A DNA stretch of 64,000 nt from Candidatus Dactylopiibacterium sp. (GCA_031119555.1 JAVHXQ010000007.1:1-64000), one strand, 5' to 3'; shown: positions 1 to 14,861, counted from the stretch's first letter. Made by a program: numbers and translations. The notes: generated from the letters alone by a model not told the origin.

Positions 1-222
1 CGCCGGAGGGGCTGGCGGGCCCGGGGGCGCCAGGCGTGGCGAGCCGGTGGGCAGGGGCGGGGTGCGGGCGCGGGGTGCGGGGGGGCGCTGGCGGCCGCCA
101 GCGGAGAACCTCGCGGACGTCTTCATCGCGCGGTCATGGGGCCCGGGCGCTCGCACCAGACCTCGCGCGACACAGGCGCGCGCGTACCGCGCGTGGCATG
201 GCGATGAGGCGGGCGCGGGGGG

Positions 223-279
223 CAGCATCCGGCGGTGGCTGCAACCCGCCGGATGCTGTGCGGCGGGCCGCCCGCCGCA
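223..279. other. Two back-to-back GC-rich hairpins in non-coding DNA
   Basis: CAGCATCCGGCGG (223-235) is the reverse complement of CCGCCGGATGCTG (246-258); immediately followed by TGCGGCGGG/CCCGCCGCA (259-267/271-279). No T tract. Confidence 0.6.
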
Positions 280-345
280 GCGGGATGACCGCCACCCACC
301 ACCCTCTGCGGCCCCGGGCGCTTGCGCGTCAGGGGCCGTTCTTGC

Positions 346-1110
346 TTACTGCGGCGCCTTCGCGGGCTGCGGGCGGACGTAACGGGCGAGTTCGGGCACG
401 CGGCGGGCCATTTCCTCGGCGACCATGCGGCCCATTTCATACGAGCCGGTCAGGTTGAAGTGGGTCTTGTCGGGCACGACCGTGCCATTGGGGCCGGCCT
501 TGGTCGGGCCCAGCTTGTGCGCGGCTTCCTCGCCGAGCTGCTCGAAGCGGGCCTGCGAGAGCGTGTGCAGGTCGATCACGGGCACGTTGAGCTCGGCCGC
601 GACGGCCTTGGTGGCGGCCACGTGGCCGGGCAGGTCGTCGACGATCTTGCCGTCGGGCTGGAAGTAGCGGCGCGCGATGGGCGTCACGAGCACCGGGCGG
701 ATGCCTTCGGCGCGTGCTTCGCGCACGAAGCGGCGGAGGTTTTCGGGGTACTCGGTGGCCAGGTCGGTCTGGCGGTCGAGATTGACCTTGCTCGCGTCGT
801 TGTGGCCGAACTGGATCAGCATCCAGTCGGGGCGGGGCGACTGGGCGGCTTGCCAGAGGCCGTCCTTGCGGTAGGTCTTGGTGCTGGCGCCGCCCTTGGC
901 GCGGTTGACGCAGTCGACGTCGGCCGTGAGGTTGGCGCAGAAGCCGGTGCCGTAGCCCTGGCGTTCGGTCTGGGTGGAGTCTCCCACGAGCGTGATGCGG
1001 ATCTTGCCGCCGGCGGGCGCGGTGGCGGCGGGGCCGCCGGACGTGCCGGCGCAGGCGCCGAGCAGGGCGGCGGAGAGGATCAGGGCGATTGCAGGGCTGC
1101 GAAACATCAT
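346..1110 (-). CDS. SGNH/GDSL-type hydrolase, rhamnogalacturonan acetylesterase-like lipoprotein
   Basis: 254 aa; lipobox-like LLGAC; GDS motif 'VGDSTQT' and 'IQFGHNDASK' typical of SGNH esterases. Confidence 0.8.
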   Translation of the reverse strand: MMFRSPAIALILSAALLGACAGTSGGPAATAPAGGKIRITLVGDSTQTERQGYGTGFCANLTADVDCVNRAKGGASTKTYRKDGLWQAAQSPRPDWMLIQFGHNDASKVNLDRQTDLATEYPENLRRFVREARAEGIRPVLVTPIARRYFQPDGKIVDDLPGHVAATKAVAAELNVPVIDLHTLSQARFEQLGEEAAHKLGPTKAGPNGTVVPDKTHFNLTGSYEMGRMVAEEMARRVPELARYVRPQPAKAPQ

Positions 1111-1255
1111 CGGGCTCCAGTGTGTGAATCGCCGGCCGAACGCCGGCTTGCGCGCAAGTCTAGGTGTTTTGGCTCGCCGCGGTCTGATGGGGATTGCTGT
1201 TTGTGATCGGTATCAGCGCACGGCGTGGCCCGCCGGCAACGCCGACGAGGCGATC

Positions 1256-2407
1256 TCAGAACGGCAGATCGGCCTGGGCGGGCGGCGCGGCGTGCGCGTC
1301 GGCGTCTTCGCCGACCAGGTGGCCCACGCGCACGCCGAGCAGGCGCAGGCGGCGCGCGAGCGGCACGCGGCGCAGGCATTCGCCGGCGGCGCGGCGGATG
1401 ACGGCGGCGTCGGCGGTGGCTTCGGGCAACGTGAGGTCGCGCGTGACGGTGGAGAAATCGTCGTAGCGCAGCTTGATGCCTATGGTGCGGCCGCGCAGCT
1501 TCTTGCGCGCCAGGTCTTCGGCGACGCGTTCGCACAGGCGCGTGAAGATGGCGGAAAGCTCGGCGCGGTCCTGGCGCGCGTGCAGATCGCGCTCGAAAGT
1601 GGTTTCGCGGCTCACGGACTTGGGTTCGGACTCGGTGACGACGGGCCGTTCGTCGCGCCCATGGGCGGCTTCGTGCAGCCAGGCGCCGTAACTGCGCCCG
1701 AAATGTCCCTGCAGCCAGAGCGGGGCGCAGGCGGCCAGTTCGCCGATGGTATGGATGCCCAGCGCGGAGAGTTTCTCGCTGGCCTTGGGGCCGATGCCGT
1801 TGATCTTGCGCACGGGCAGGGGCCAGATGCGCGCCGGGATGTCGTCCATGCCGAGCACGGTGAGCCCGTCGGGCTTGTCGAGGTCGGAGCAGATCTTGGC
1901 GAGCAGCTTGTTGGGCGTGACGCCGATCGAGCATGACAGCCCCGTGGCGGCGCGCACGGCATCCTTGAGGTGCTGCGCGAGCGCGCGGGTGTCGCCGGGG
2001 ATTTCGGTGAGATCGAGGTAGATCTCGTCGATGCCACGGTCTTCGAGCCGGGGGGCGATGGCGCGCACGGCGGCCTTGAACAGCCGCGAGTAGTGGCGGT
2101 AGGCGTCGAAATCCACGGGCAGGAGCACGGCGTCGGGCGCGAGGCGCGCGGCTTTCATGAGGCCCATGGCCGAGCCTACGCCCAGCGCGCGGGCTTCGTA
2201 GGTGGCGGTGGTGATGACGCCGCGCCCCGTGTAATCGCGCAGGCGGGTGTAGACCCAGGCGCCGTCGGCGAGCTGGCGCGGCGCGTCGATGCTGCGTCCG
2301 CCGATCACCACCGCCTGGCCGCGCAGCTGGGGGTAGCGCAGCAGCTCGACCGATGCGTAGAACGCATCCATGTCGAGGTGGGCGATGCGGCGGGGCGGCG
2401 CGGACAT
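1256..2407 (-). CDS. dinB: DNA polymerase IV (Y family)
   Basis: Start placed at MSAPPRRIAHLDMDAFYASVE; motifs DMDAFYASVE, RGIDEIYLDLT, NGIGPKASEKL. The track ORF (to 2515) is extended upstream. Confidence 0.92.
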   Translation of the reverse strand: MSAPPRRIAHLDMDAFYASVELLRYPQLRGQAVVIGGRSIDAPRQLADGAWVYTRLRDYTGRGVITTATYEARALGVGSAMGLMKAARLAPDAVLLPVDFDAYRHYSRLFKAAVRAIAPRLEDRGIDEIYLDLTEIPGDTRALAQHLKDAVRAATGLSCSIGVTPNKLLAKICSDLDKPDGLTVLGMDDIPARIWPLPVRKINGIGPKASEKLSALGIHTIGELAACAPLWLQGHFGRSYGAWLHEAAHGRDERPVVTESEPKSVSRETTFERDLHARQDRAELSAIFTRLCERVAEDLARKKLRGRTIGIKLRYDDFSTVTRDLTLPEATADAAVIRRAAGECLRRVPLARRLRLLGVRVGHLVGEDADAHAAPPAQADLPF

Positions 2408-2453
2408 GCTGTGGGGGCGGGCGGTCGCCGGGTGGCGTTGCCCGCCCCTGGCC

Positions 2454-4277
<1,824 letters not shown>

Positions 4278-4374
4278 GCGATGGATTCCGGAAATGAGAT
4301 GCGACGGCCCCGCCGGTCAGGCGTCTGCTGCGACGCCGGGTCGGGGGACCGCTGTAGGGCTTGAGGCCGCCATT

Positions 4375-5637
4375 CTACCGTCGCACGGGGCCTGCCGGCG
4401 CGTCCGGGGCGGCATTCTCGGCGCTTTCGGCAACGAGACGCTCACGCTGCGCGAGGCCAGGAAAGAGCCTCATCCAGAGCGCGACCACGCCCAGCGTGCC
4501 CAGGCCGCCGAGCACGACCGAACCGACGGCACCGAAGAGCGCGGCGGTGGCGCCCGACTCGAACTCGCCGAGCTGGTTGGAGGCGCCGATGAAGATCGAA
4601 TTGACCGCGCTCACGCGGCCGCGCATGGCGTCGGGCGTGTCCAGCTGAACGAGCGACTGGCGGACCACCACGCTGACCATGTCGCCCGCCCCGGCGATCG
4701 CGAGCATGACGAGCGACAGCACGAAGTTCGTCGAGAGCCCGAACACCACGGTCGAAAGACCATAGACCGCCACCGCGGCGAACATGGTCTTGCCCGCGCG
4801 GCGCTGGATCGGGTGCTGCGTCAGCCAGATCGACATCAGCAGGGCGCCCACGGCCGGTGCCGCGCGCAGGAATCCCAGGCCCCACGGGCCGGTGTGCAGG
4901 ATGTCGCGCGCGAAGATCGGCAGCAATGCCGTGGCGCCCCCCAGCAGGACCGAGAAAAGATCCAGCGAGATCGCCCCCAGGACGGGTTTGCGCTGCCAGA
5001 TGAAGCGCACCCCCGCGAGCAGGGTGTGCAGGCTCACGGGCTCGCGCGAAAAGCTGGGGGTCTGCACCAGGCGCACGCCGAGCATGCACAGCAGCCCCGC
5101 CGCGATCAGCAGGGCGCAGACGGCATACACCACGTGGGGGCCGGCCACGTAGACGAATCCGCCGGCAGCGGGGCCCGCGATGATCGCGAACTGCGACCCC
5201 GAGGAGGAGAAGGCGAGCGCGCGCGGCAGCAGCGCCGGCGCCACCAGCAAGGGCGTGAGCGCTTGCTGCGTGGGCATCTGGAATGCCTTCGTGATGCCCA
5301 GCGCGACGGAGGCGAGCAGGATGTGCTCGCGACCGACCCAGCCCATGAGACTCGCCACGATCAGCGCCAGCGCCACCAGCGCCTGGCCGCCCAGGCACAG
5401 GGCGAGCACCTTGCGCCGGTCGTAGCGGTCGGCGACGTGGCCGACGACCAGCGTCAGCAGCAGGACCGGCGCGAACTGTGCGAGTCCGACCAGACCGAGA
5501 TCCCACGCGCTGTGCGTGAGGTCGTACATCTGCCAGCCCACGGCCACCATGAGCATCTGGTTGGCCATGGTCGTGCAGATGCGCGAGAACCAGAAGTAGA
5601 GGAAGGCGCGCTGCGCGAAAAGCGGGTTCGATGGCAT
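4375..5637 (-). CDS. MFS transporter (EntS/MFS_3-like)
   Basis: 420 aa, about 12 hydrophobic segments, MFS loop motif GHVADRYDRRKVL. Confidence 0.85.
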   Translation of the reverse strand: MPSNPLFAQRAFLYFWFSRICTTMANQMLMVAVGWQMYDLTHSAWDLGLVGLAQFAPVLLLTLVVGHVADRYDRRKVLALCLGGQALVALALIVASLMGWVGREHILLASVALGITKAFQMPTQQALTPLLVAPALLPRALAFSSSGSQFAIIAGPAAGGFVYVAGPHVVYAVCALLIAAGLLCMLGVRLVQTPSFSREPVSLHTLLAGVRFIWQRKPVLGAISLDLFSVLLGGATALLPIFARDILHTGPWGLGFLRAAPAVGALLMSIWLTQHPIQRRAGKTMFAAVAVYGLSTVVFGLSTNFVLSLVMLAIAGAGDMVSVVVRQSLVQLDTPDAMRGRVSAVNSIFIGASNQLGEFESGATAALFGAVGSVVLGGLGTLGVVALWMRLFPGLAQRERLVAESAENAAPDAPAGPVRR

Positions 5638-5661
5638 GGCGGAGGCGGCGACGGAGAATGA

Positions 5662-5685
5662 AAAAGCCGGCTTGCGCCGGCTTTT
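5662..5685 (-). terminator. Rho-independent terminator downstream of the cupin gene
   Basis: AAAAGCCGGC-TTGC-GCCGGCTTTT; 10-bp stem, U tract when read on the minus strand. Confidence 0.8.
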
Positions 5686-5703
5686 CGGGACAACCTCGGG
5701 GGC

Positions 5704-6030
5704 TTACTTCTTGAGGAAGTCTTCACGCTGCGGCGTGAAGGTGTCCAGCAGGATGCCGGCCTTGAGGCACTTGCAGCCGTGCATGATGTTCGGTTCCTTG
5801 TAGAGCGTGTCGCCCGCGGACACGATCTTCACTTCGTCGCCGATGGTGAATTCGAACTCGCCCGAGAGCACGTAGGTGAGCTGCTCGTGCGGGTGGTTGT
5901 GCATGTAGCCGATCGCGCCGTCGGCGAAGTGGACTTCAACCTGCATCATCGTGCCGTTGTGGGCCAGGATCTTGCGGCTGACGCCACCGCCGAGCTCTTC
6001 CACAACGCAGTCTTTGCCGAAAACAAACAT
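5704..6030 (-). CDS. Cupin domain protein, KdgF-like
   Basis: 108 aa; HNHPHEQLTYVLSGEFEF cupin motif; N-terminus resembles KdgF-type small cupins. Confidence 0.8.
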   Translation of the reverse strand: MFVFGKDCVVEELGGGVSRKILAHNGTMMQVEVHFADGAIGYMHNHPHEQLTYVLSGEFEFTIGDEVKIVSAGDTLYKEPNIMHGCKCLKAGILLDTFTPQREDFLKK

Positions 6031-6112
6031 GATTTCTCTCTCCTGTGAAACAGGCGGCGATTATACGGCAGCCTCGGGATGTGTTGGCGCGGGAATGCAT
6101 GCGCCAGAGGCG

Positions 6113-6140
6113 GAAAAGCCGGCGCGAGGCCGGCCTTTCC
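6113..6140 (-). terminator. Probable terminator downstream of hppA
   Basis: GGAAAAGCCGGC...GCCGGCCTTTCC inverted repeat with a T run on the minus strand. Confidence 0.6.
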
Positions 6141-6197
6141 GCGCTGCCGGCGAACTGCGCCCCGGAGGGCGGGCTCACCGGCGGGCCAGAGCGTGGC

Positions 6198-8753
<2,556 letters not shown>

Positions 8754-8963
8754 AACCGTCTCCTTAAGGTGCTTCTGTAATCAAAGACACTTCTGTAATG
8801 CGCCCCGGCGGGTCCATGCCCATTCCGAAAAAAACGTTCGGGGCAATGACATTGTTCGGAGGTGTGTATCCACTAGGGTTGACGGCAGTCAACCGGTCAC
8901 GAGTGCGTGTCTACGGGAAACACGCGTGCGGCATTTCTGCACTTCGCGGCGTGAACGGAAAAT

Positions 8964-8988
8964 AAAAAACCCGCGCCTCGGCGCGGGT
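8964..8988 (-). terminator. Rho-independent terminator downstream of ppsR
   Basis: Plus strand AAAAAACCCGCGCCTCGGCGCGGGT; GC stem followed by U6 on the minus strand. Confidence 0.8.
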
Positions 8989-9011
8989 CTGCAGGAAGAG
9001 GGAAATACCCG

Positions 9012-9845
9012 TCAGCAGCCGATGTGCGGCTGGATGCGGATCTCGTGCAGGATCTTGGCGGAAATCTCCTCGATCGAACGCGTGGTGGATTCGATATAGG
9101 GAATACCCTCACGTCGCATCAGGCGCTGGGCCGACTCGATCTCGTAGCGACAGTTTTCGGGCGCCGCGTAATGGCTGTTGGGGCGGCGCTCCTGGCGGAT
9201 TTCGGCGAGACGTTCCGGCGTGATCGTGAGGCCATAAAGCTTCGTGCGGTGGCGCATCAGATCGGTAGGCAGGCGATTGCGCTCGAAATCTTCGGGAATC
9301 AGCGGGTAATTCGCGGCCTTGACCGCGAACTGCATCGCGAGATAAAGACTGGTAGGTGTTTTCCCTGATCTCGAAACGCCCACCAGAATCACGTCGCTTT
9401 CTTCGAGTTTCTCGTTGCTCTGCCCGTCGTCGTGCGCCAGCGTGAAATTGATGGCCTCGATGCGGGCCTTGTAATCCTCGCTGTCGGCAATGCCGTGGAA
9501 CCTTCCGACGGTGTGGGTCGAACGCGTGCCCAGCTCCAGTTCCAGCGGACCGATGTATTGCTCGAAGAGATCGAGAAACAGCGCATCGGCTTGCCGCAGC
9601 ACAGCAACCGTGTCGGAATTCACGAGCGTGCTGACCACGATGGGACGCATTTCGGTGCGCTGGGCGGCTTCGCGGATCTGCCGCACGCAATCGCGGGCCT
9701 TGTCGGCGGTGTCGACGAATGGCATCCGGATCTGCTTGAAACGGCACTCCGGAAATTGCGCCAGCAGGCTGTGGCCAAGGGTTTCGGCGGTAATGCCGGT
9801 TCCATCCGAAATGAAGAAGACGCAGCGGGCCGGCATCGTGAGCAT
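9012..9845 (-). CDS. ppsR: Pyruvate, water dikinase (PEP synthase) regulatory protein
   Basis: 277 aa from MLTMPARCVFFISDGTGITAETLG; P-loop-like GVSRSGKTPTS; divergent neighbour of ppsA. Confidence 0.95.
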   Translation of the reverse strand: MLTMPARCVFFISDGTGITAETLGHSLLAQFPECRFKQIRMPFVDTADKARDCVRQIREAAQRTEMRPIVVSTLVNSDTVAVLRQADALFLDLFEQYIGPLELELGTRSTHTVGRFHGIADSEDYKARIEAINFTLAHDDGQSNEKLEESDVILVGVSRSGKTPTSLYLAMQFAVKAANYPLIPEDFERNRLPTDLMRHRTKLYGLTITPERLAEIRQERRPNSHYAAPENCRYEIESAQRLMRREGIPYIESTTRSIEEISAKILHEIRIQPHIGC

Positions 9846-9977
9846 GAGCGGAAGTCCTTGAATGACAAGTATTCGCTGCCTGAAGGAGCGTAGGGGTAGT
9901 TTCTGATGCGTTGCAACATGGGTGCTCAATAGAATGGCGCCCAAAAAGCCAACAATCAACCCACGGAGAGATCGTTC

Positions 9978-12353
9978 ATGAGCGAATTCGTCATCCCCCT
10001 CGAAGCCCTGCGCATGACGGACGTCGGTATCGTCGGCGGAAAGAATGCCTCGCTCGGAGAAATGATCAGCCAGTTGCATGACGCGGGCGTGCGCGTTCCC
10101 GGCGGCTTTGCCACCACGGCGGCGGCGTTCCGCGAATTTCTGGCGCATCAGGGGCTGGCGGGGCGCATCCAGGCCGCGCTCGCCACGCTGGACGTCGAAG
10201 ACGTGACCGCGCTGGCGCGCGTCGGCGCGGACATCCGCCGCTGGATCATCGAAGCCCCTCTGCCCGGCGGGCTCGAAAGCCAGATCCGCACGCACTACGA
10301 CGCGCTCTCGGCGCAGGGCGAAGGCAGCTTCGCGGTGCGTTCGTCGGCCACCGCCGAAGACCTGCCCGACGCCTCTTTCGCGGGCCAGCAGGAAACCTTC
10401 CTCAACATCCGGGGGTTCGACAACCTCCTGCATGCGATTCACGAAGTCTTCGCCTCGCTCTACAACGACCGTGCGATCGCCTATCGCGTGCACAAGGGCT
10501 TTACGCACGCGGAAGTGGCGCTCTCCGTGGGTGTGCAGCGCATGGTGCGCTCGGACCGTGGCGTGGCCGGCGTGATGTTCACGCTGGACACGGAGTCCGG
10601 CTTCCGCGACGTGGTGTTCGTGACGGCCTCTTACGGGCTGGGCGAGACCGTGGTCCAGGGGGCGGTGAATCCGGACGAATTCTTCGTACACAAACCCATG
10701 CTCGCGGCCGGGCGCAGCGCGGTGATCCGTCGCAGCCTGGGGTCCAAGATGATTCGCATGGTCTTCGCGGACGACACGCGCGCCGGCCGTTCCACGGTGA
10801 CCCAGAACGTTCCCGAGGCGGACCGCCACCGCTTCTCGCTGAGCAATGCCGAGGTGGAGGAACTGGCCCGCTATGCCTGCATCATCGAGGCGCACTACGG
10901 GCGGCCGATGGATATCGAATGGGGACGCGACGGCGATGATGGCAAGCTCTACATCCTGCAGGCGCGCCCCGAGACCGTGAAGTCCCGGCCGGGGCACTCG
11001 CACCTGCGCGAGAAGTACCGCCTGCGCCAGCATGGACGCGTGCTGGCGAGCGGCCGCGCGATCGGCCAGAAGGTCGGCACGGGGCCTGTGCGAGTGGTGT
11101 CGGATGCTTCCGAAATGCATCGCGTGCAGGAGGGCGACGTGCTCGTCACCGACATGACGGACCCGAACTGGGAGCCCGTCATGAAGCGCGCCGCGGCCAT
11201 CGTCACCAATCGCGGGGGGCGCACCTGCCATGCCGCCATCATCGCGCGCGAACTCGGCATCCCGGCCATCGTCGGCTGTGGCGACGCCACCGACGTGCTT
11301 GGCGAGGGGGAAGCGGTCACGGCTTCGTGCGCCGAAGGCGACACGGGCTACATCTATCGCGGCAAGCTCGACTATGAAGTGGTGACCACCGACATGGGCC
11401 AGCTGCCGGAGCTTCCCATCAAGATCATGATGAACGTGGGGAACCCGGAGCTGGCCTTCGAGTTCGCGCAGATTCCCAACGGCGGCGTGGGCCTGGCGCG
11501 GCTGGAATTCGTGATCAACAACATGATCGGCATTCACCCCAAGGCGCTGCTCGAAGTCGACAGCGTGCCACCCAGCGTGCGCGAGGAGATCCTGCGCCGC
11601 GCGCGGGGCTACGATTCTCCGCGCGAATTCTTCATCGAGCGCCTTGCCGAAGGCGTGGCCACGATCGCGGCTTCGTTCTGGCCGCAGCCCGTGATCGTGC
11701 GCCTGTCGGATTTCAAGTCGAACGAATATCGCAAGCTGCTCGGCGGGGAGATCTACGAGCCGGAGGAAGAGAACCCCATGCTCGGCTTCCGCGGCGCGTC
11801 GCGTTACATCGCGCACAGCTTCCGCGACTGTTTCGAGCTCGAATGCATCGCCATGCGCAAGGTGCGCAACGAGATGGGGCTCACCAACGTGCAGCTCATG
11901 GTGCCTTTCGTGCGCACCGTGGAAGAGGCCCGCGAAGTCGTCCGCCTGCTCGCCTCCAACGGGCTGGAGCGCGGCGTCGATGCGCTCAAGCTCATCATGA
12001 TGTGCGAGATCCCGTCGAACGCGCTGCTGGCGGAACAGTTCCTCGAGCATTTCGACGGCTTTTCCATCGGCTCCAACGATCTCACGCAGCTCACGCTGGG
12101 GCTGGATCGCGACTCCGGACTCGTCGCGCATTCCTTCGATGAACGCAATGACGCGGTAAAGGCCTTGCTCTCGCTCGCGATCAGCGCCTGCAACCGGCTG
12201 GGAAAGTACGTGGGCATCTGCGGACAGGGCCCCTCGGATCACGCGGATTTCGCCGAGTGGCTGATGGATGAGGGAATCCAGACCATCTCGCTGAATCCCG
12301 ATACGGTCATGGACACCTGGCAGCGCCTGGCCGAGCACCGCGCGACGCGCTGA
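9978..12353 (+). CDS. ppsA: Phosphoenolpyruvate synthase
   Basis: 791 aa; phospho-His region [25 protein letters not shown]-terminal [14 protein letters not shown]. Confidence 0.97.
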   Translation: MSEFVIPLEALRMTDVGIVGGKNASLGEMISQLHDAGVRVPGGFATTAAAFREFLAHQGLAGRIQAALATLDVEDVTALARVGADIRRWIIEAPLPGGLESQIRTHYDALSAQGEGSFAVRSSATAEDLPDASFAGQQETFLNIRGFDNLLHAIHEVFASLYNDRAIAYRVHKGFTHAEVALSVGVQRMVRSDRGVAGVMFTLDTESGFRDVVFVTASYGLGETVVQGAVNPDEFFVHKPMLAAGRSAVIRRSLGSKMIRMVFADDTRAGRSTVTQNVPEADRHRFSLSNAEVEELARYACIIEAHYGRPMDIEWGRDGDDGKLYILQARPETVKSRPGHSHLREKYRLRQHGRVLASGRAIGQKVGTGPVRVVSDASEMHRVQEGDVLVTDMTDPNWEPVMKRAAAIVTNRGGRTCHAAIIARELGIPAIVGCGDATDVLGEGEAVTASCAEGDTGYIYRGKLDYEVVTTDMGQLPELPIKIMMNVGNPELAFEFAQIPNGGVGLARLEFVINNMIGIHPKALLEVDSVPPSVREEILRRARGYDSPREFFIERLAEGVATIAASFWPQPVIVRLSDFKSNEYRKLLGGEIYEPEEENPMLGFRGASRYIAHSFRDCFELECIAMRKVRNEMGLTNVQLMVPFVRTVEEAREVVRLLASNGLERGVDALKLIMMCEIPSNALLAEQFLEHFDGFSIGSNDLTQLTLGLDRDSGLVAHSFDERNDAVKALLSLAISACNRLGKYVGICGQGPSDHADFAEWLMDEGIQTISLNPDTVMDTWQRLAEHRATR

Positions 12354-12491
12354 ACCCGCGCGACGACAACCGGGCATCCGCCTGTCCGCGCCGCTGGCGG
12401 CGCGTGCGCTCGTGCCCGCGTCGAGCCGGCGTTACACTGCGCGAACCGGCTGGCAGGGACGCCCGCCGGAATCGACGAGGAAGCGCAGGAC

Positions 12492-12929
12492 ATGAGTGTT
12501 CAATGGTGGTACTGGATCGTGCTCGGATGCGTGCTGTGCCTGGCGGAGCTCGCCGTGCCGGCCCTGATCCTCATCTGGCTGGGGCTCGCGGCATTGATCA
12601 CGGGCGTGCTGGTGCTGGTCCTGCCGCTTTCGCTGACGCTTCAGCTCGTGTTCTGGGGGGCGCTCTCGGTTGCCCTGACCGTGGTGTTCCTGCGTTACTT
12701 CCGGTCGCGCGGCAGCGACGCCGGGCCGGGCCACTCCGCCGAGGCCATCGGCGAGATCGGGCTCGTGACGCGCGCGGCGGAGCCTTACGTGCGTGGCGAA
12801 ATCCTTTTCCAGAAGCCTGTGCTGGGCGCGGATCGCTGGCCCTGCGTGGCGGATGCGCCGATCAGCCAGGGTGCGCGCGCCCGCGTGGTGGCCGTGGAAG
12901 GCAGCGCGTTGCGCGTGGAGGCGGGCTGA
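12492..12929 (+). CDS. NfeD family membrane protein
   Basis: 145 aa; N-terminal TM pair, C-terminal OB-fold pattern (DRWPCVADAPISQGARARVVAVEGSALRVE). Confidence 0.85.
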   Translation: MSVQWWYWIVLGCVLCLAELAVPALILIWLGLAALITGVLVLVLPLSLTLQLVFWGALSVALTVVFLRYFRSRGSDAGPGHSAEAIGEIGLVTRAAEPYVRGEILFQKPVLGADRWPCVADAPISQGARARVVAVEGSALRVEAG

Positions 12930-12950
12930 CCGCCGTCGTCGGCGCGGGCT

Positions 12951-14861
12951 TCAGTCGCCCGCGAAGCCGGTCTGGCGGGGCGGGTTGATCACGAAGCGCG
13001 CCGGGTCCAGCGCATCCGCGAGGTCGCTTTCGAGCGGCAGCGGTTCCGCGCAGATCCGCGAGGCCAGCAGCTCGGCGCACAGGCTGCTCCAGACCAGACC
13101 CCGCGCGCCGAAGCCGCTGATGAGCCAGAGCCCGTCGCGCCGGGGCAGGGTGCCGAGGTTGTAACCGGCGCCCGAGGTGGTGGCGGGAAGCGCGCCCACC
13201 ATGGGCAGGCGGTCGATCGAAACGGGCCGCAGACTCACACGTCCGTCCATGGCGCCGCTGATCGGGAGCTGGGCGAGCTCCGGCAGCATGAGTCCCAGTT
13301 TGCGCAGGTTCTCGGCATGCTCGTCCTCGCGCAGCCCGAGATCGAAATCATCGACGACGAAACTCGCGCCCAGCGCGGCATGCCCGCCGATGCCCGGCGT
13401 GATGTAGCCCTGGCCGCAGACCACCACGCCCAGCGGCGCGAGCTGCGCCATGGGCAGGTGGCTGACTTGCCCGCGCGCGGCACGCAGCGGCAGCCACTCG
13501 GCTTCGGCGAGGCGGCGGGCGTCGTGCGCGTTGGCAAGGATCACGATCCCGGCGCGCGCGATCTCCCGATCCTGTTCGTCGAGTGCCAGCCAGTCGTCGC
13601 CGTCCTGCTGCAGACGCGCCACGTGCGTGGAGGGGCGCACGCGGGCCCGTTCACCGGCAGCGGCGAGATTGGCTTCGACCAGACTGCGGGGCTGGATCCA
13701 GCCGCCTTGCGGAAACCACCATCCGCCGAAACTTGCGGTGTGGCCCGCCTTGCGCGTGGCGTCGGCGGCCGATACCCAGTCGAGATATGCCGCCGGGGCG
13801 CCGAGTGTATCCACGATGCGGCGCTGACGCTGCTCCTGCTCGGCGTTGCGCGCCAGGTGCAATACGCCGCAATCCTCCCATAGCACCGCGTGACCGCCGC
13901 GATCCAGCGCCGCGAGGTGCTGCAGGCCGTAGAGAAAGCCCGCGCGCGTGATGCGCGAGAGGTAGTTGTCGTCCTGGCTGGGGAGCGGGCGGAACGCACC
14001 CGCCAGATTGCCCGAAGCCCCCTGGGCGACTTCTTCGCGCGCTTCCAGCAGCTCGCTCGTGAAGCCGCGCGCCGCGAGTCGCTCGGCCACCGCCGAGCCC
14101 GCGAGGCCCGCCCCGACGATGAGCGCATGCCTGCGCAGGGGTGCGCCCTGTCGCGGCCGGGCGCCACGATAGCGGCCTCGCAGCATCTCGCGCTTGCCGC
14201 TGAAACCGGGGGTTTTCTCCACTTCGAAAGCGGCGCGCTCCAGGCCCTCGCGCACGCTGCCGGAGACCGACCACGTGGCAAGCGTGGTGTCGCGGTCGGA
14301 CAGCCGCGCCAGCGCGCGGAAGACCGGCTCGGACCACAGTTCGGGGTTTTTCGCGGGGGCGAAGCCATCGAGGTATATCGCATCCGCGCGCAAGGCCAGG
14401 GATTCGAGCAGGCGGTGGCCTTCGCCGAAGAAAAGACTCAGCACCACGCGGCCGCCGTCGAACTCGAGGCGATGCGCGCCGGGCAGCGGCAGCGGCCACT
14501 GCGCGAGCAGGGCCTGCGTGAGCGCGGCGGGGATCTCGCTGTCCGCGAGCGCATGGGCCAGATCCGTGACCAGGAAGGGATGCTTCTCGACCGAGACGAA
14601 ATGCAGCCGCCCGCTTGCATGCGGGTCAGCTTTCCATGCGAGCCAGGTGGCGAGGAAGTTGTTGCCGAGCCCGAAGCCGGTTTCGACGATCGTGAAGGTT
14701 TCGCGGCCTTGCCAGCGCGCGGGCAGGTCGTTGCCGGCGAGGAAAACGTGGCGCGTCTGCGCAATGGCGCCCGCGGCCGCGTGATAGACGTCGTCGTAGC
14801 GGTCCGAGTAGGGCACGCCCTCGGCGGAGCGCTGGAGGCTGGCGGGTTCGATGGCGGACAC
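12951..14861 (-). CDS. mnmC: Bifunctional tRNA mnm5s2U34 methyltransferase / FAD-dependent oxidoreductase
   Basis: GTG start at 14861; N-terminal TIVETGFGLGNNFLATW (MnmD), C-terminal IVGAGLAGSAVAERLAARG (FAD). Confidence 0.93.
   Translation of the reverse strand: MSAIEPASLQRSAEGVPYSDRYDDVYHAAAGAIAQTRHVFLAGNDLPARWQGRETFTIVETGFGLGNNFLATWLAWKADPHASGRLHFVSVEKHPFLVTDLAHALADSEIPAALTQALLAQWPLPLPGAHRLEFDGGRVVLSLFFGEGHRLLESLALRADAIYLDGFAPAKNPELWSEPVFRALARLSDRDTTLATWSVSGSVREGLERAAFEVEKTPGFSGKREMLRGRYRGARPRQGAPLRRHALIVGAGLAGSAVAERLAARGFTSELLEAREEVAQGASGNLAGAFRPLPSQDDNYLSRITRAGFLYGLQHLAALDRGGHAVLWEDCGVLHLARNAEQEQRQRRIVDTLGAPAAYLDWVSAADATRKAGHTASFGGWWFPQGGWIQPRSLVEANLAAAGERARVRPSTHVARLQQDGDDWLALDEQDREIARAGIVILANAHDARRLAEAEWLPLRAARGQVSHLPMAQLAPLGVVVCGQGYITPGIGGHAALGASFVVDDFDLGLREDEHAENLRKLGLMLPELAQLPISGAMDGRVSLRPVSIDRLPMVGALPATTSGAGYNLGTLPRRDGLWLISGFGARGLVWSSLCAELLASRICAEPLPLESDLADALDPARFVINPPRQTGFAGD

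Noticed and set aside
2408-2453. LexA box upstream of dinB
   Set aside because: No CTGT-N8-ACAG-like sequence in the short GC-rich dinB-glnS gap.
9846-12377. N-terminal extension of the 1121-aa minus-strand ORF upstream of ppsR
   Set aside because: Antisense to ppsA; the true start of ppsR is MLTMPARCVFF at 9845.
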